From Adiantum capillus-veneris (Eukaryota; Streptophyta; Polypodiopsida; Polypodiales; Pteridaceae): a stretch of 64,000 nucleotides of DNA. The stretch lies in contig CM043958.1 of assembly GCA_014529385.2 (NCBI GenBank), positions 74,457,169-74,521,168 on the forward strand, given 5' to 3'. Shown piece by piece: positions 47,101 to 59,759 of the stretch. The notes under the pieces were generated by a model. The model saw only the letters and a program-made list of their open reading frames with translations. It was not told where the DNA came from and did no database searches. How positions within the stretch are numbered: the first letter of the stretch is position 1; every line of letters starts with the position of its first letter. The translations under genes were made by a program, and so were the position numbers.

Positions 47101-49351
47101 GTAAAAATGGGTACCACAAGTCAAACCCTCCGCCACAATTGTGACCACGGCTTTCGATCATTATATAACGGATAATGCATATCGCACAATAAAAGAACGA
47201 GCTCACTTGCTACAAGATTTACCTTCAAGAGAGTTCAATCACAGGATACCTTGCCATCAAAGACCCTTGAGTGAAATACCCTACAAGACCCACCTCTTGC
47301 ACAACATAGTGTGTTTGATTGCATTGACATCAATAGCATTATAGGGCCAATCAAAACCATGCACATACGCAACTTTTTAACCCATGCACTGGACAACCTG
47401 AATGGTACTTTGTCACCCCGAAGGACTAGAGCAAGGAGGGGGGGAGACATTATGAATGTGGACCCAATAGTATAAGATTGAAAGAGAAAAAGGGCAATGT
47501 TTTGAAGTAATTGTGTGTTAATGTCCAATTTTTTTGAAAAAATTAGATGATATTTCCTAATAATGAGGTGAATGGGGGACGTAATATGATAACCCCTAGG
47601 TGTGAGTATGTATTGTATATACATGTCAAAAAGAAAACAATAGTATAGTTTTTACTTGTATTGTGTGTTTTCATGCCAAAATCACGATGAAAATGGATCA
47701 ATTCACAAAAATATTGCCAAATAATAACATTAAAAGTGTTTTAGCATTTTTCAATAGTTTGGTTAATTTCCTTTATTTTTTGCTAATAAAAGCTAATGAA
47801 AGCCAAATTAAATAAACTAAATAAGCAAGAATATTAGAAGTAGATTTTGACTTCGAAAGCCAAATCTTGAAGCTCAATGGAAATGCCAAAAAAATATGGG
47901 GCAATTCTGATCAAAAAACACGGAGGCCACTTCGACTCACTAATCATCTAGACCAAATTGTGATACAAAGGTCCATGGATGTCAGTTTTAGAAAATTTTC
48001 AATCAGGAGGTATACTATGAGGCCTAATGAGCTCATTGGAAGGGGGCGTTGGAAAAGTCCAGGTATGTACAATACCTTAGGCCATTTTTCCTCTCATTTT
48101 CATTCTAGCCTTCAGAGAGAGAGCTCCAGGTTATGGATTTTGTTGACCTTCCATGATCTCCTACGCACCGTCTGCAAGCTCTTACTCACTTCAGCCATGA
48201 GATGCAAATTCCTAAATGTGTCTAGAAGAATTTTGATTATCACATTGCCGACCACACGGGCTGTATGGGGCACGACAACACAAGACAATCTAGGAACTTT
48301 TGGGATCAGAAACACTAACACCAGCCACACCAGATATCCAAATTGCAGCAAAAATGAACCAAGGGCTCATCACTAGCGGGGGAGCATATTGCTAAGCTTA
48401 AAAAGCAATTTATGTCAAAAAAGATAACCTAGTATATTGGGCACGCCGAAGCTAAAGGGGCCATATATGAACTAGATTTTACATATATGTTGGGACCATC
48501 ATGTTGGGAATATGTGGAGAATTAGGGGTGCATTGAGTCCCAATCATCATTATAGGGAAAAATGACAAGTATCCTTATCGCAGAGAAACATTTTGCACCC
48601 CAGTGCAAAATACTGATCCACTTGATCTTAAACTCCAAGGGGAAACTCTATACAATACATTAGACCTTTACCAATCTTCAGTGGGCACATAACTAGTGGT
48701 TAATGAATCCAAGTCAAGATTGGCTCAAAAGAGGACAACACCAAGTGCAAGGAACAAAACCAAGTGCAAGGAACAAAACCAAAGCGCTTTAACCTTCATA
48801 ATTAACCTAAGCTAGATGGGGCTAGATTAGGGCCTAAGTTCCAAAAAATTGTAAATTTTATCTTAGGCACGCCAAAGATTATCTGCTAGGTTAGAAGCAT
48901 TTTTTGCACTCATTTTCACATTGGCATGATCCCCCTACCCATCACAAAGCCTACATTATATTGGTACACTTCTTTTATGCAACAACACTTCCAATTGCAC
49001 TTTACCACACCAAAGAGACTAAATGTAACCAAAAGTGACTTTCAGCCTCTCAAGCGAGACCAAACTTCATCAGACACCAAGAATCAACATTCCACATCTA
49101 ATCAAGTTGCTAGGAGCACAAATTGGACCAAAAATAGTCATATCTATCTTAGGAATTCCTTAATTAGAAATGATAGATGGAGGACTTGACTTGCCATCTA
49201 GGGACACAAAAATGTTTACAGTGGGTCAAAGAAGGCACCTTGACAAGTTTCATCAAGTTTGGCACAACATAACTCCATCATTCACCAAAAGCTCTGATGG
49301 CTACTAAACAAGAATGACGGTGAGGAAGAAGTACACACTAGAGCCCCACCG
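47101..49351. other. Stretch without recognisable gene
   Basis: Short ORFs on both strands (for example 47867-48376) have no recognised domain. The sequence is probably retroelement non-coding or decayed DNA, given its neighbours. Confidence 0.4.
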
Positions 49352-49741
49352 GTGGCCACAAGACTAAGGACAAGATTAGTCAATGTCCCAAGCCAAGAAA
49401 CTGCTACTGCAACAAAGGCTATGGAAAGAAACAAAGAGGAAGAAGAAAAGGAGGAGGAAAATACTCATCTCAAAAGGAAAAAAAGAGGAAAAGGAAAATC
49501 TAAAGTAGAGGATGATGAGCCCAAAAAGCGGCCAAAACCTGTAGCACAAGCAGACGAACCAACCCGAAAAGAAGCAAGAGTAGAAAGAGAGACGACAATT
49601 TTTGACCTTGAGAGAGGACGTAAAGGGGACTTTGAAGAGAAATGGAAACCATCTCCCAAGAGGCTCAAAGTTAGAACCAAAAACCCCATGTACAATGTGA
49701 AAGATGATCATATGGCGGGCTTAGAACATCTCTATCAATAG
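49352..49741 (+). CDS. Lys/Glu-rich basic protein fragment, 129 residues
   Basis: Open from ATG, very rich in Lys and Glu (for example NKEEEEKEEENTHLKRKKRG), with several possible nuclear-localisation-like basic clusters. After the stop at 49739-49741 the same composition continues in frame with a few stops to about 49975 (PPREDS, PPREQPQPKKST). This suggests a decayed longer low-complexity protein such as a retroelement accessory ORF. No domain recognised; function unknown. Confidence 0.3.
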   Translation: MATRLRTRLVNVPSQETATATKAMERNKEEEEKEEENTHLKRKKRGKGKSKVEDDEPKKRPKPVAQADEPTRKEARVERETTIFDLERGRKGDFEEKWKPSPKRLKVRTKNPMYNVKDDHMAGLEHLYQ

Positions 49742-49975
49742 GAAGAACATCAAGAATAGCAAGCCAAGGCATAAGAAAAAGAGAATACACCACCGAGAGA
49801 GGACTCAGTAAGAGAACAAGAAAACACTGATGAAGGGGTTCCACACTTCACTCCTCCAAGAGAGCAACCACAACCAAAGAAAAGTACTCTAAATGTGGGA
49901 AACATAGAAACACAGGCCAAACCGCCCAAGGAGTCTAAAAAGGAACAGGTGGATAAGCCAAAAAAACCATTCGGA

Positions 49976-51750
49976 TAGGGACTTTGGACACACAATGAGG
50001 GCCATGCCAAGGATCGTCAACTGCACCATCTACAAATGGAAACACCATGATTATTGAATCCCTCCGGCTTGAGACTGACACTAATAAAGGAATCCTCCTG
50101 CTCTTTGGTGCCAACTCAAGGGGGTGATAGCATTTACTTTTCCTCATATGCAACCCTTGATCCCAAAATATCTTTTCTTATCAGTTCAAACTTTTCAGTC
50201 AAAGTCATTAGACTAGATGTGAGTTCAACCTTCTAGGGTCAAGTGGGAGTTCTCTAATTCACCCTTGCTTCAAGGTCACTTACGCTTTTCTTTTGTTATG
50301 ATTGATCACGGTCGGTAGTGCATTCCCCTAAGATGAGCGTATTTACAATCTACACAAGTCCCTCATTTCCAAGTTTGATCCCCACTTTGTAGATCAGAAT
50401 CCCTTTCTCCGTTCTTGACTTAACTTAATGAACAACTTAAAATTGGGTTCAACATTTTGGACAACAAATGAACCCTCCGGAATCAACCCTCCCACCAAAC
50501 CGTTTGGTAAATGCACCTTCCCAAGTTAGTACTATGATACTAGAAAACAATATATCCTATCATGTCAAAGCAAGAATACATATCAAGCATTTGAAAGCAG
50601 CATGCAAACTATTGCATACCTTTGAAAGTGTGCATTTATCAGGTTATTACCACCTTTTTCCTTTATAGAATACTTTACTTTCTTTTTCCTTTAATATTAT
50701 TAAAGTTGTCTCGTTATCTTTTAAGAAATCACATATACTTATCCAAGCATATCCATATCCTCATCCCAGGACTTGGGTATCTTGTCTCCTCTACCACGTG
50801 TGGAGGCGGCACCTTTACACAATTTCTAATTCTTATTTTTCTTTATCTTGTGTGGGAAAGTCTTCAAAGATAATCTACTCTAGATTCTTTTTAAATCAAT
50901 AATCCAAGAAGATGAGGAAAGGTCCAACTGATGAGGACAATTGGGGGATAACCCATTTAGATTCCTAGCCTTTTCCAAGGTTCCTTTTTACCAAACAATT
51001 AGAAGAGTTCCTTAATTAAATCACATCTTCTTGCTTATCTGATCCCTTCTTGGAATCCCTTTTTCCTTCCTCCTTTTCTCATTGGAATCAAGCCTACCTG
51101 AAGTAGGCCAATTTCCATACACATCCACGGGTCTCACCACCTGACTGAGACTCACTTCCATCCAATCCCATTTCTAGGGCTTTGAATGAACCCAAACTCA
51201 AAACATAGACCAACGGTTATTAGTCCTAATCAGAAAGGACCATCCCTCACTACATCCCATAGGTAAATACGTACGTCGACCTTTTTCCAAACATGTAAGA
51301 CAAGTTTCACACTTAAAACTACTATGTTATGCTAGGGCTATCCAAGTCAAATATTCTTGGTAAAGGTTTTAGTCCTAGTTAAAATTTAGAGCGAGTTCCT
51401 TGAGTTATAATACCTTATTTCCTATTTCCTTTTAATGTCTACTAAAACATGACCTTAAGAAAACAAAGATTCTCTTGGAAGTTAATGTTTTATCTCGACG
51501 TAAGTTTCATATTAACCCCATCTTGTGCGAATCCCATTTGTTTTCTTTTCATTATTTGCCATCCATGGGGTATCTCCATGGAAGCAATGAGAATTTTATG
51601 TTCAAGCAACACGATCATCACTTTTGTGAAGTTATCTCCTTATTTCCCCCTTCTTCGTAGTTGCAAAACAAACTTGAAAGTAGACAAACTTGAAATGAGC
51701 AATGCATATACTCTATACAATGACCTTTGCTTAAGTGCAAACCATGAGTA
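49976..51750. other. Stretch without recognisable gene
   Basis: Several ORFs of 60-100 residues without domains. Nothing identifiable as RNA gene or element end. Confidence 0.4.
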
Positions 51751-52378
51751 GTAGACATTAACATTTAAAATGCATCAACTTGTGATCTTAAACAAATAAT
51801 ATAAAACTTTCTTTAACTAATTATGCAAGATTAAATGATGGTCTATGCAATTGTAGAATCCTTTGATGAATGATAGTCTAAGAGTAATTTGTGAAAGTTC
51901 TAAGAGTGGACATACTAGTGTCGTGCAAAATGCTCATACAATGGAGTACGCATGACCAACAAATCATTCTCAAGATAAAGTTTAGGTTTACCTCTTACTT
52001 CCATGGAGAGGATTAATCATTGAGCTAAGGGAGTCTTAAAGATTTGGGATTTTCCAATTGGTAAGTAGACATTAACATTTAGAATGCATCAACTTGTGAT
52101 CTTAAACAAATAATATAAAACTTTCTTTAACTGATTATGCAAGATTAAATGATGTTCTATGCAATTGTAGAATCCTTTGATGAATGATAGTCTGAGAGTA
52201 ATTTGTGAAAGTTCTAAGAGTGGACATACTAGTGTCGTGCAAAATGCTCATACAATGGAGTACGCATGACCAACAAATCATTCTCAAGATAAAGTTTAGG
52301 TTTACCTCTTACTTCCATGGAGAGGATTAATCATTGAGCTAAGGGAGTCTTAAAGATTTGGGATTTTCCAATTGGTAA
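51751..52378 (+). repeat. 314-bp perfect-length tandem duplication
   Basis: Units 51751-52064 and 52065-52378 are directly adjacent, both beginning GTAGACATTAACATTT and ending CCAATTGGTAA. I count four differences, about 99% identity, so the duplication is recent. It is non-coding. Confidence 0.95.
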
Positions 52379-52739
52379 GAGGGAAGGGAGGAATGACCTT
52401 ATTTGGTATTGTTATCTTCTTTATCAAAGAGAACTTCTTTGGTTATGATAAACTTACTCTTCAAAACTAAAATTCCTTTTGAAAATTAGATATTTTCTTA
52501 GTATGCCACTAAAAGTTTTACACATATAATTTATGCAAGATCAAGTTCATTTCTTTTGGAGAAATAATAATTCCTCTTTTGGAAAGTAAGGCTAGTTCCA
52601 AAAACAATTCCAATACTTAGTGGCTTTGATTTACCGCATTACTTTTATAAGAGTAACTTAGGTAAGAGTATAAAATAACTTAAAAATCAATAAAAAGGTT
52701 TTTGTAGGAGATTAAGGGATAATTAAGCATATTAGTCAC

Positions 52740-52965
52740 CATTCAATCATGCATACTATTTAGGTACCTATGATCTATAGTCACCTATGGTCAAAGAGAG
52801 TGCTTTCTACTCTCTTTATGCCATATTAGTCTGGTAATCTAAGAAATTTGAAATAGAAAAAGTTGATTTATTTAGATAACTATGACCTCTAGTCACCTAT
52901 CATTAAAGAGAGTGCTTTCTACTCTCTCTATGCCATATTAGTTTGCTAGTCAAGGAAACTTGAAA
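52740..52965 (+). repeat. ~118-bp tandem duplication
   Basis: CACCTATGGTCAAAGAGAGTG or its variant, GCTTTCTACTCTCT and ATGCCATATTAGT occur in order twice, diverged. Confidence 0.8.
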
Positions 52966-53268
52966 TAATATCGTGGTTAGCTGTTAGCATCATGGTTAGT
53001 TATGATTAGTAATGAACCATAAGTTTAGAAAGGAACAAAAAATTTAAGAAGTTATTTCTTCTTTCCAAGCAAAAAGGCTTGTTTATAGTAATGTGAGAGC
53101 TTAAGCATGAATTTGAGTAAGCATGAAAGTAAATCACTTTGAAGAAAGTGCAATAGTACAAAGAGAACAAGAAAAACATTAAATTAGTGTGTATAGGGTA
53201 GAGTCTTCTTCTCAATTTGGGAGAGTATTGAAGAAGTGTGTTGATGTAGTTGTCTTTTTTTCTCTTCA

Positions 53269-53273
53269 CTTCA
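53269..53273. repeat. Target-site duplication CTTCA (left, gypsy element)
   Basis: CTTCA precedes the 5' LTR and recurs at 62567-62571 immediately after the 3' LTR. Confidence 0.9.
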
Positions 53274-53751
53274 TGTAGACGGCTGGATAATTCACTATGT
53301 GGGAACGTCCTCTTAGGAGAGAGGCAACGAATTACTTAGTAGTTACTATGGTAATTACTACAGTAAACCCAAAGTGTATAAATAGGACCCATTACATTGT
53401 AATCGGGTTGGGAATTTTTATCATTTGGGTAGCGCTTTGGCTACACTTGTACTTGAGAATCATTGGCAGTATTGTCGGCTGTACTCTCTCTTTGTAAATC
53501 ATATTTGCTATAATCTTGATCTATAATTCCAATCATGGCATATATTCCAGTTACACTTACTTCTCGTCCAGTCTTTTGAATCTGAATCTAAACCTTATTT
53601 CCAGTACATAAGTCTGATTCTTATTCCGGTATCCAAATTCCAGTCTAGTTTTTTATTTTTGTCCAGTCTACTGTCTGAAATCTTCCCACACTAGTAGCTG
53701 AAATCTTCTAACACTGGAATTACCTGTCTCAAGAGATCAGTTCCAATTCCA
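53274..53751 (+). repeat. Gypsy 5' LTR
   Basis: Starts TGTAGACGGC and ends AATTCCA. Contains GTATAAATAGG (TATA) and ATTGTAATCGGG. The GGAAATCACGGTGGCTCGAC stretch after the LTR would be the PBS position but does not match a tRNA I recognise. Confidence 0.9.
53377..53384 (+). promoter_or_regulatory. LTR promoter TATA box
   Basis: TATAAATA in the 5' LTR; the 3' LTR has the identical box at 62191-62198. Confidence 0.75.
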
Positions 53752-53824
53752 TTTTGGAAATCACGGTGGCTCGACCTGAAGCTCGTTGACGGAAAGACTC
53801 TTCTCCCAATTGGAAGTTTAAGCA

Positions 53825-55495
53825 ATGGAACCAAAATCCAGTCGTGGCCGAAAATCCACCATTCGTGTTGATCCCATTCCTAAGGAGTCAGGAAGAGAGT
53901 CTGACCCCAAGGAAGAGAAGATGACTGACATTGAGGCTCAAGAGGAGCATAGTCAGGCTAATGAGGCGCAGGACTCATAGGACTCCAATCATTCTCGACG
54001 CCAACGGGCAGAACGGGAAGCACAAAAAGCCAAGAGTTCCAAGAGTTCTCGGTCCCGGCAGGGGGATGAAGGTACCAAGGGAATTAAAGGTAGTCACCGT
54101 ACTTCTAGCAGACAAACCAAAGAAGACACTGACACTGAGACAGAGACAGAGATTGATTGGGATGCTGACACTGACAATTGCAAGAAGACTCCCAAGCGCC
54201 ATTCAGAATCCAAGAAGAGAAGTGGCAAGATTAGTGGTAATCAAAATGATTACACAGCTTCCCTAAAAAATTCTTTTCCAATATTCAAGGGAGGGAAGAA
54301 GGATGATCCAGACGTTCACATAGAGGCTTTCAAGCAGTATGCTGAACTGAAAAATATTGATGAAGATGATTGGGGGGAATATTTTCCACAAACCTTGAAG
54401 GAGGCAGCGAGGAAATGGTATTACCATTACCTTGCGTGCCAGCTCAGATCATACAACAAGTTTCTTAAAGCCTTCAGGTTGGAATATTCCGACAACAGAG
54501 GGGATGAAGATATTCTCTGTGAATTAGATAAGATCAAACAGAGAAATTTATCGGTCCACAGTTATGTGGAAAAGATTAAGGAGCTAACCAGGAAGTTACA
54601 GGAACCGCCATCTGAGAAGAGGTTGAGGCCATGGTTTCTGAATGGGTTCAGAAGCAAAAAGCTTAGGAAACGAGAGGTACCAGCCCCTACCAAGAAATTC
54701 AATGATCTGGTCCAAAGGGCATTAAAGCTGGAACAACAGGCCAAGAAGGAAAAGAGCCACAAGAAGCAAAGGACCAGTAGCAGTAGCTTTGCTACTACTA
54801 CTACTGAAAGTTATGATTCTATTGAGGTGTCCAGTAGCTCCGAGAGCATCTCTAATGAACGAGCCAAGGAGAATTCAAAAAAGGGATCTTGGATCAAGAA
54901 AATTGAAGAAATGGCTAGATAGATTGCTGAAATTAGTCACACAAGACAGCTAGTTCGGAAGATGGAGACTTGGTGTTCGAAATGCAAATCCAAGGACTAT
55001 ATCTCCAATCAATGTCCACAATGTAGCTACTATAAATCTTTTGGTCATCTATGGAATAATTGTGGCATCAGAATCCACCACTTTAAGAAAGGCAAAGATT
55101 TGTTAGTGGTTGCCTACATTGAACCAGTGAAGGTAGAACCAGTCAAAGTAGTTCAAGAGGAGAGACCAGGTACTAGTGGTACTTGTCAGGGACGTGGCCG
55201 ATTCCAACCAGGTATGGGCAGAGGCAGAGGATGAGGCAACTTCCAGAATATGAGCATGAATTGCTACACTTGTGGGAAGTATGGCCATTTTGCAGCCCAA
55301 TGCCAGATGCGCCTGCAACTACTACTATTGAGGCTAAGGCACCAGAGCCAATTCCCAGTCAGGGTAGTTACTCGAAGCAAGGGTGTAGTCATTGAAGAAA
55401 TTCCAAACACTTCAGAAGCACCAGTCAATCCTAAGAGCAGCAAGTGGGTTCAACAAAGAGAAATTTGGAAGGCCAAAGGTAAAGAGAAGGTGGTA
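53825..55495 (+). pseudogene. Gypsy gag with zinc knuckle
   Basis: Starts at ATG 53825 (MEPKSSRGRK) in one frame, with in-frame stops at 53978-53980, 54920-54922 and 55232-55234. The retrotransposon gag domain spans about 54.27-54.72 kb (FPIFKGG, then a KEAARKWYYHYL helix and an LSVHSYVEKIKELTRKL helix). A Cys/His segment (WCSKCKSKDYISNQCPQC) and a classical zinc knuckle CYTCGKYGHFAAQC (55259-55300) follow. The N-terminus is rich in Ser, Arg and acidic residues. Gag forms the particle core and binds the element RNA. Confidence 0.85.
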
Positions 55496-55496
55496 G

Positions 55497-57578
55497 ATGA
55501 GTGGCAAGAGCAGAGGAAAACTAGCGGCTAAAATCATGGAGGATTTAGCCAAGAAGCTGCCAGAGCAGCCAGAAAGTTCCGAAGCTAGAGTCATTCAGAG
55601 GATACCAGCCCAATTGACTGAAAAAGATCAGTCAGTACCGGTCATAACTGAGACCATGCTGGTTGTGGTACATGGACTAGCTAATGAACTGAGAGTGGAT
55701 GGAAAGAGTGGAAGCACCGCAAAAAAGGAATGGTAGTGTGAAGATACCAGTCCTTCAAGATCTGACAATCAATCTGACCAAGAGAGAGAAGAAATTCATG
55801 TGAAAATTTGTGATAGAATTCAGAAGCTGACTGTAGGGCTGGAAGATATCAAAAAAACCTTGCCTGAAGTGGCCAACTTTATCACACAGCGCAGGAAAGT
55901 TGAGGCGGAGGCCAGAACAGTGGACCTGGCAGCTGTCCGAGATGATGAATTTCCACTTATTCAGGTGGACTACAAGGTTAGGAAGTAGTGGGAACCTCTC
56001 TCAAGTGTTATCTTGGATGGAGGAGCAGGAGTTAACATAATGGGAGTCCATCTCCAACAAAGAATGGGTATCACTAATATGAAACCAGCACCATTCAAAG
56101 TACGAATGGCACATCACAGAGTCATATAGGCGACGGGTATGATTGAAAATATACAGATAAGATTTGGGAGGGAGAAATTCAAAACTAGATTCCTAGTTCT
56201 GGATGTGCAAGGGGCATATGGCATGCTACTAGGATGCCCATGGTTGAGGGCAGCACATGTTGTTCATGACTATGCAAACCAAACATTAACCATAGAAGGG
56301 GCCATTGGCAGAATCCAAATCCAGACAAACAATACTAGGATCTGGAGAAAGGAACTGAGGCCAAAGGAGTTATGTCAAAAGTACAGGGCCAAGAAGATCG
56401 AGCGAATGCTAGCGGCCATGAACATATTCCCTTTGGCAGAGATTGACTTGAATGCAGTCTTGCTGAATAAAGAGCAGGCTGACAAGCAGAAAAGAAAATT
56501 CCCTGATCATTTTAATGAAGTCAATACAGGGGAAAGAACAGCTCAGCTAACTGGAAGGATGGTGGAACCAGCTGATACTGGTATGGTAGAGGAACCGGTA
56601 CGTTCTGAAGAGTACCCAGTAGATCAAAATACTGATTCAGAAATGAATGGACCATCCTGGGATTACGTTGAAGAGTCGACCAAATGAAAAGGAGGTGGGC
56701 CAAATTGGTTTCTTCTAGACGACCAAGAAGTGGAAGAGTAGAACCTAGGATCCGATGATAATCCTAGGGTGATCAAGGTCAACAAGCACCTCAACCCGAC
56801 AATGAAGGAGAAGGCACGAAAGATGTTCAAGAGCTATAAAGATGTGTTTTCCTGGGAACATACATATATGAAGGGAGTGGATCCTAAAGTATATCAACAC
56901 CGAATACCACTGAAGCCAGATGCTAGGCCAGTACGACTACAAAGATACCGAATGAACCCCAACTATGCAAAGAAGGTCAAGGAGGAGATTGATAATCTTC
57001 TCAAGGCTAGGTTCATCACAGAGGTGGCCAGTAGCGATTGGCTATTTCCCATAGTCGTCATTCCCAAGAAGAATGGGAAACTGAGAGTTTGTGTTGACTA
57101 TAGAAAACTAAACGCCCAAACTATCAAAGATCCATTTTCCTTGCCTTTTACTGACATGTTGCTTGATGAGATCGCAGGATATAAAATGTATAGCTTCATG
57201 GATGGTTATAGTGGCTATAACCAGTTATAGATTGATTCTGAAGATAGACCCAAGACCACTTTCATCACTGAGTGGGGAGCTTTCATGTATCTGGTGATGC
57301 CTTTTGGCCTGTGTAATGCACCAGCTACCTTTCAGCGGTGTATGATGGAGATGTTTAATGAATTCCTTCATCAGTTCCTCGCCATTTTCATGGATGACTT
57401 TACTGTCTATTCATATGAGGAACAACACCTCATATTCCTAGAAATGGTTTTCAAACGCTGTCAGGAGAAGCGGATTTGTTTGAATCCATTCAAATCTGTT
57501 TTTCTAGTCTGGAAGGGACAGCTACTGGGACATGTGGTTTCCCGAAATGGAATAGAGATGGGTCAGAAGATGAAGTGA
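55497..57578 (+). pseudogene. Gypsy pol: protease and reverse transcriptase only
   Basis: A new frame relative to gag. The protease has ILDGGAGVNIMG (normal D-[ST]-G replaced by D-G-G, about 56.01 kb) and the later MLLGCPWL motif. The RT runs from about 56.77 kb with PKKNGKLRVCVDYRKLN, YSGYNQL, MPFGLCNAPATFQRCM and the catalytic box FMDDF. In-frame stops include 55734-55736, 55986-55988, 56127-56129 and 57228-57230. The reading ends at GHVVSRNGIEMG; RNase H and integrase are absent and unrelated coding sequence follows at once. That points to an internal deletion or recombination. Confidence 0.88.
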
Positions 57579-58411
57579 AAAAGCTTAAAGCTGACTTGAA
57601 GGAGGCTGAAGATCAGATTCAAAAGCTCCAGAAAGCCTAGGAAGAGCAGAACATACAACACAGGGTACTGGAAGCTCATTCCGAAAGGGTTAATGAGTTA
57701 TTAAACAAGAAGCTAGCTAAGGCAGAATCTGAGATAATGATCATCAAGAATCAACGAAATGAAGCACTAAGAGCTGCAGAACAGGCTGAAACAATGCTCA
57801 AAATGAAGCGGGTGAAATTCAACTCCCTGTTCATTCGCCATACAGCTCTGAAGGCTTCTCTTACTGAAAGATACATCTATAATAGCTTGGCTGAAATTCT
57901 AAATTCAATAGGCAATGTTGTTTTTGATTTAGAGAATTTGAAGTCCTTGATGGAAAGTATGGAGAGTGATTTGCAGGACAAGGTGATTGAGTATAATACT
58001 GCTCTGATGAATCAAGCCATATTGGATTATAAGGAGCAGCAGACTTCTCCGGATGAGGTAGAAGAAGACAAGGAAGATGAAGACAAGGAGGATGGAGATG
58101 ATAAGGAGGAGGATGACCAAGAAGAAGGGCATACAAATGATGATGATGATGCCCCACCACCATCTCCACCTCCAAGACCTGGTACTGGTGGTATAGGGCC
58201 AACTAAAGGAGGCCAGTCACAACCAGACCAACCAGGCCAGAATGAGGGCCAGCAGGAAGGACAAAATGAAGGGCACCAGTCGCGTAATCAACAGACTGAA
58301 GAACAGCAGCCCAGTCACACTGGGAATCAGCCACTTGATCAGTCCCAGCTCAGTAGGGATGTTAAAGGGAAAATGAAGGTACAGGATGAGGGATCAGTTG
58401 CTGATCATTAA
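57579..58411 (+). CDS. Retroelement accessory ORF: coiled coil plus acidic/Gln-rich tail
   Basis: The longest open part is 57737-58411 (224 residues), preceded in the same frame by a heptad-like Lys/Glu/Leu stretch from about 57579 broken by a stop at 57638-57640. The N-terminal half is predicted coiled coil. It is followed by a long acidic run (EEDKEDEDKEDGDDKEED-like), a PPPSPPPRPG stretch and a Gln/Asn/Gly-rich tail. It resembles accessory ORFs found downstream of pol in some plant gypsy elements. The role is unknown. The ORF is truncated at its 3' end by the TTAA element. Confidence 0.55.
58408..58411. repeat. TTAA target site, left, element B
   Basis: TTAA precedes CACTAGG of element B and recurs at 59735-59738. 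Confidence 0.85.
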
Positions 58412-59734
58412 CACTAGGTTGGTAATGGGACACTTTTATGTCCTGTTAAGTGACCATTTTCCTTGAATTATGTCAAGAGTTTCAAAATGGATTTTGAGAT
58501 GATATCTATCTAGAAATTTGTCTCATGAGATGAAAAAAAGTCGACATTTTTTTGTAATATCAATTCCATCTTTAACCTTGTCCTTGCACAACATTTCACA
58601 ACCTAAACTGTGTGAAAAAATGGGTCCTATTTTCGGCTTTTTTTTCAACTTTTTGCAACTATACCACTCTAGAATTCATGTTTATGAGGTCTATAATGCT
58701 AGAGAACTATCTTTAGTAGTCCTCAACATGTCCTGATGCTTCTAGGGAGAAATAAATGTTAAAGTTGTAAGTTATGACCAAATTACAAAAATTGTCAAAT
58801 CCTGTTTTTTAGCCAATTTTAGCTCTTCTATGATTTTTTTGGTGGCTTTCATGATATCCAAATGTAGTTTTGATTTTCTTTGTCGCATATTGTAGCATAA
58901 AGCTAATATTCCTTGAGTTTTGGGACACCTAATACCCTATTTTGCATAGTAGACAACCATGGTTGATTTTTTCAATTATAGAAGAAAACGAAACATTCTA
59001 GTATATCAAGTATAGCTTTTTCAATATTTTTAGTTTCTTGTGAAAACTACATGCATTTTGTAGGTAGTAACCATATCTAGTCATAAGGATCAAATTTGGC
59101 TAGATATTGAATAGTTTCTATGGGATTCTACAACTCATAATGTTGAACCCAGTTTTTTCATGTTTGCTATATTTAGCACTTCATCTTTGTCCCCAAGATT
59201 CCCCTTGGTAAGAGATGTATTATTCTTTTGACATGCTCCATGGCTCCTTATGAACCTAAAGGACAATAAAGAACTAAGAAAACATGCATATATTATTTGT
59301 ATTGAGCGTGGCTATAGAAACTTTGATGATAGCTTTGCAGAATGGTAAAAATTCAACTTTTTTGTACCTATTTCTTTTGGCAAAACAAAAAATACTGAGT
59401 GAGAAGCAATCATATGTTCTGATCACCAACCCATTGAAGTTAACTAGGGAATTTATCTCAAGTCCTACAAAAATCCCTAATCTTATTTTTATGGAGCAAA
59501 ACGTAAGAAATGACTGTTTTGATGAAAATGTACTAGTCCATCAACTTTGGAGTCTTGGTGTGACCAAAAGATGAGAAATTTTACAAGTTTCTTATTTTTT
59601 CCATGTGTAGTAGTCCTTGAACTATAACCTCATGACAGGATTTCACAAAATGAGTGGATCTACTATGGTTTTGGAGGTTTTTTTCAAAACCCTGAAAGGA
59701 CACTTTTATGTCCTGTTAGGTTACCAACCTAGTG
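58412..59734 (+). mobile_element. piggyBac-like non-autonomous element B, 1323 bp
   Basis: Same 14-bp TIRs (CACTAGGTTGGTAA), same TTAA flanks and same internal sequence as element A, in the opposite orientation. It has one copy of the subterminal GGGACACTTTTATGTCCT unit where element A has two. It interrupts the accessory coding region of the gypsy element, so it inserted after that element. It retains a 96-codon ORF (59284-59574) matching that of element A with seven residue differences, and has no transposase domain. Confidence 0.88.
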
Positions 59735-59759
59735 TTAACATTCACTACAGCTTATTACC

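Noticed and set aside
51751-52378. LTR pair of a small retroelement
   Set aside because: The units are directly adjacent with no internal region, PBS or PPT, so they are a simple tandem duplication.
53752-53785. Canonical primer-binding site after the gypsy 5' LTR
   Set aside because: The GGAAATCACGG sequence there does not match the initiator Met or another tRNA 3' end that I can recall with confidence; left unassigned.
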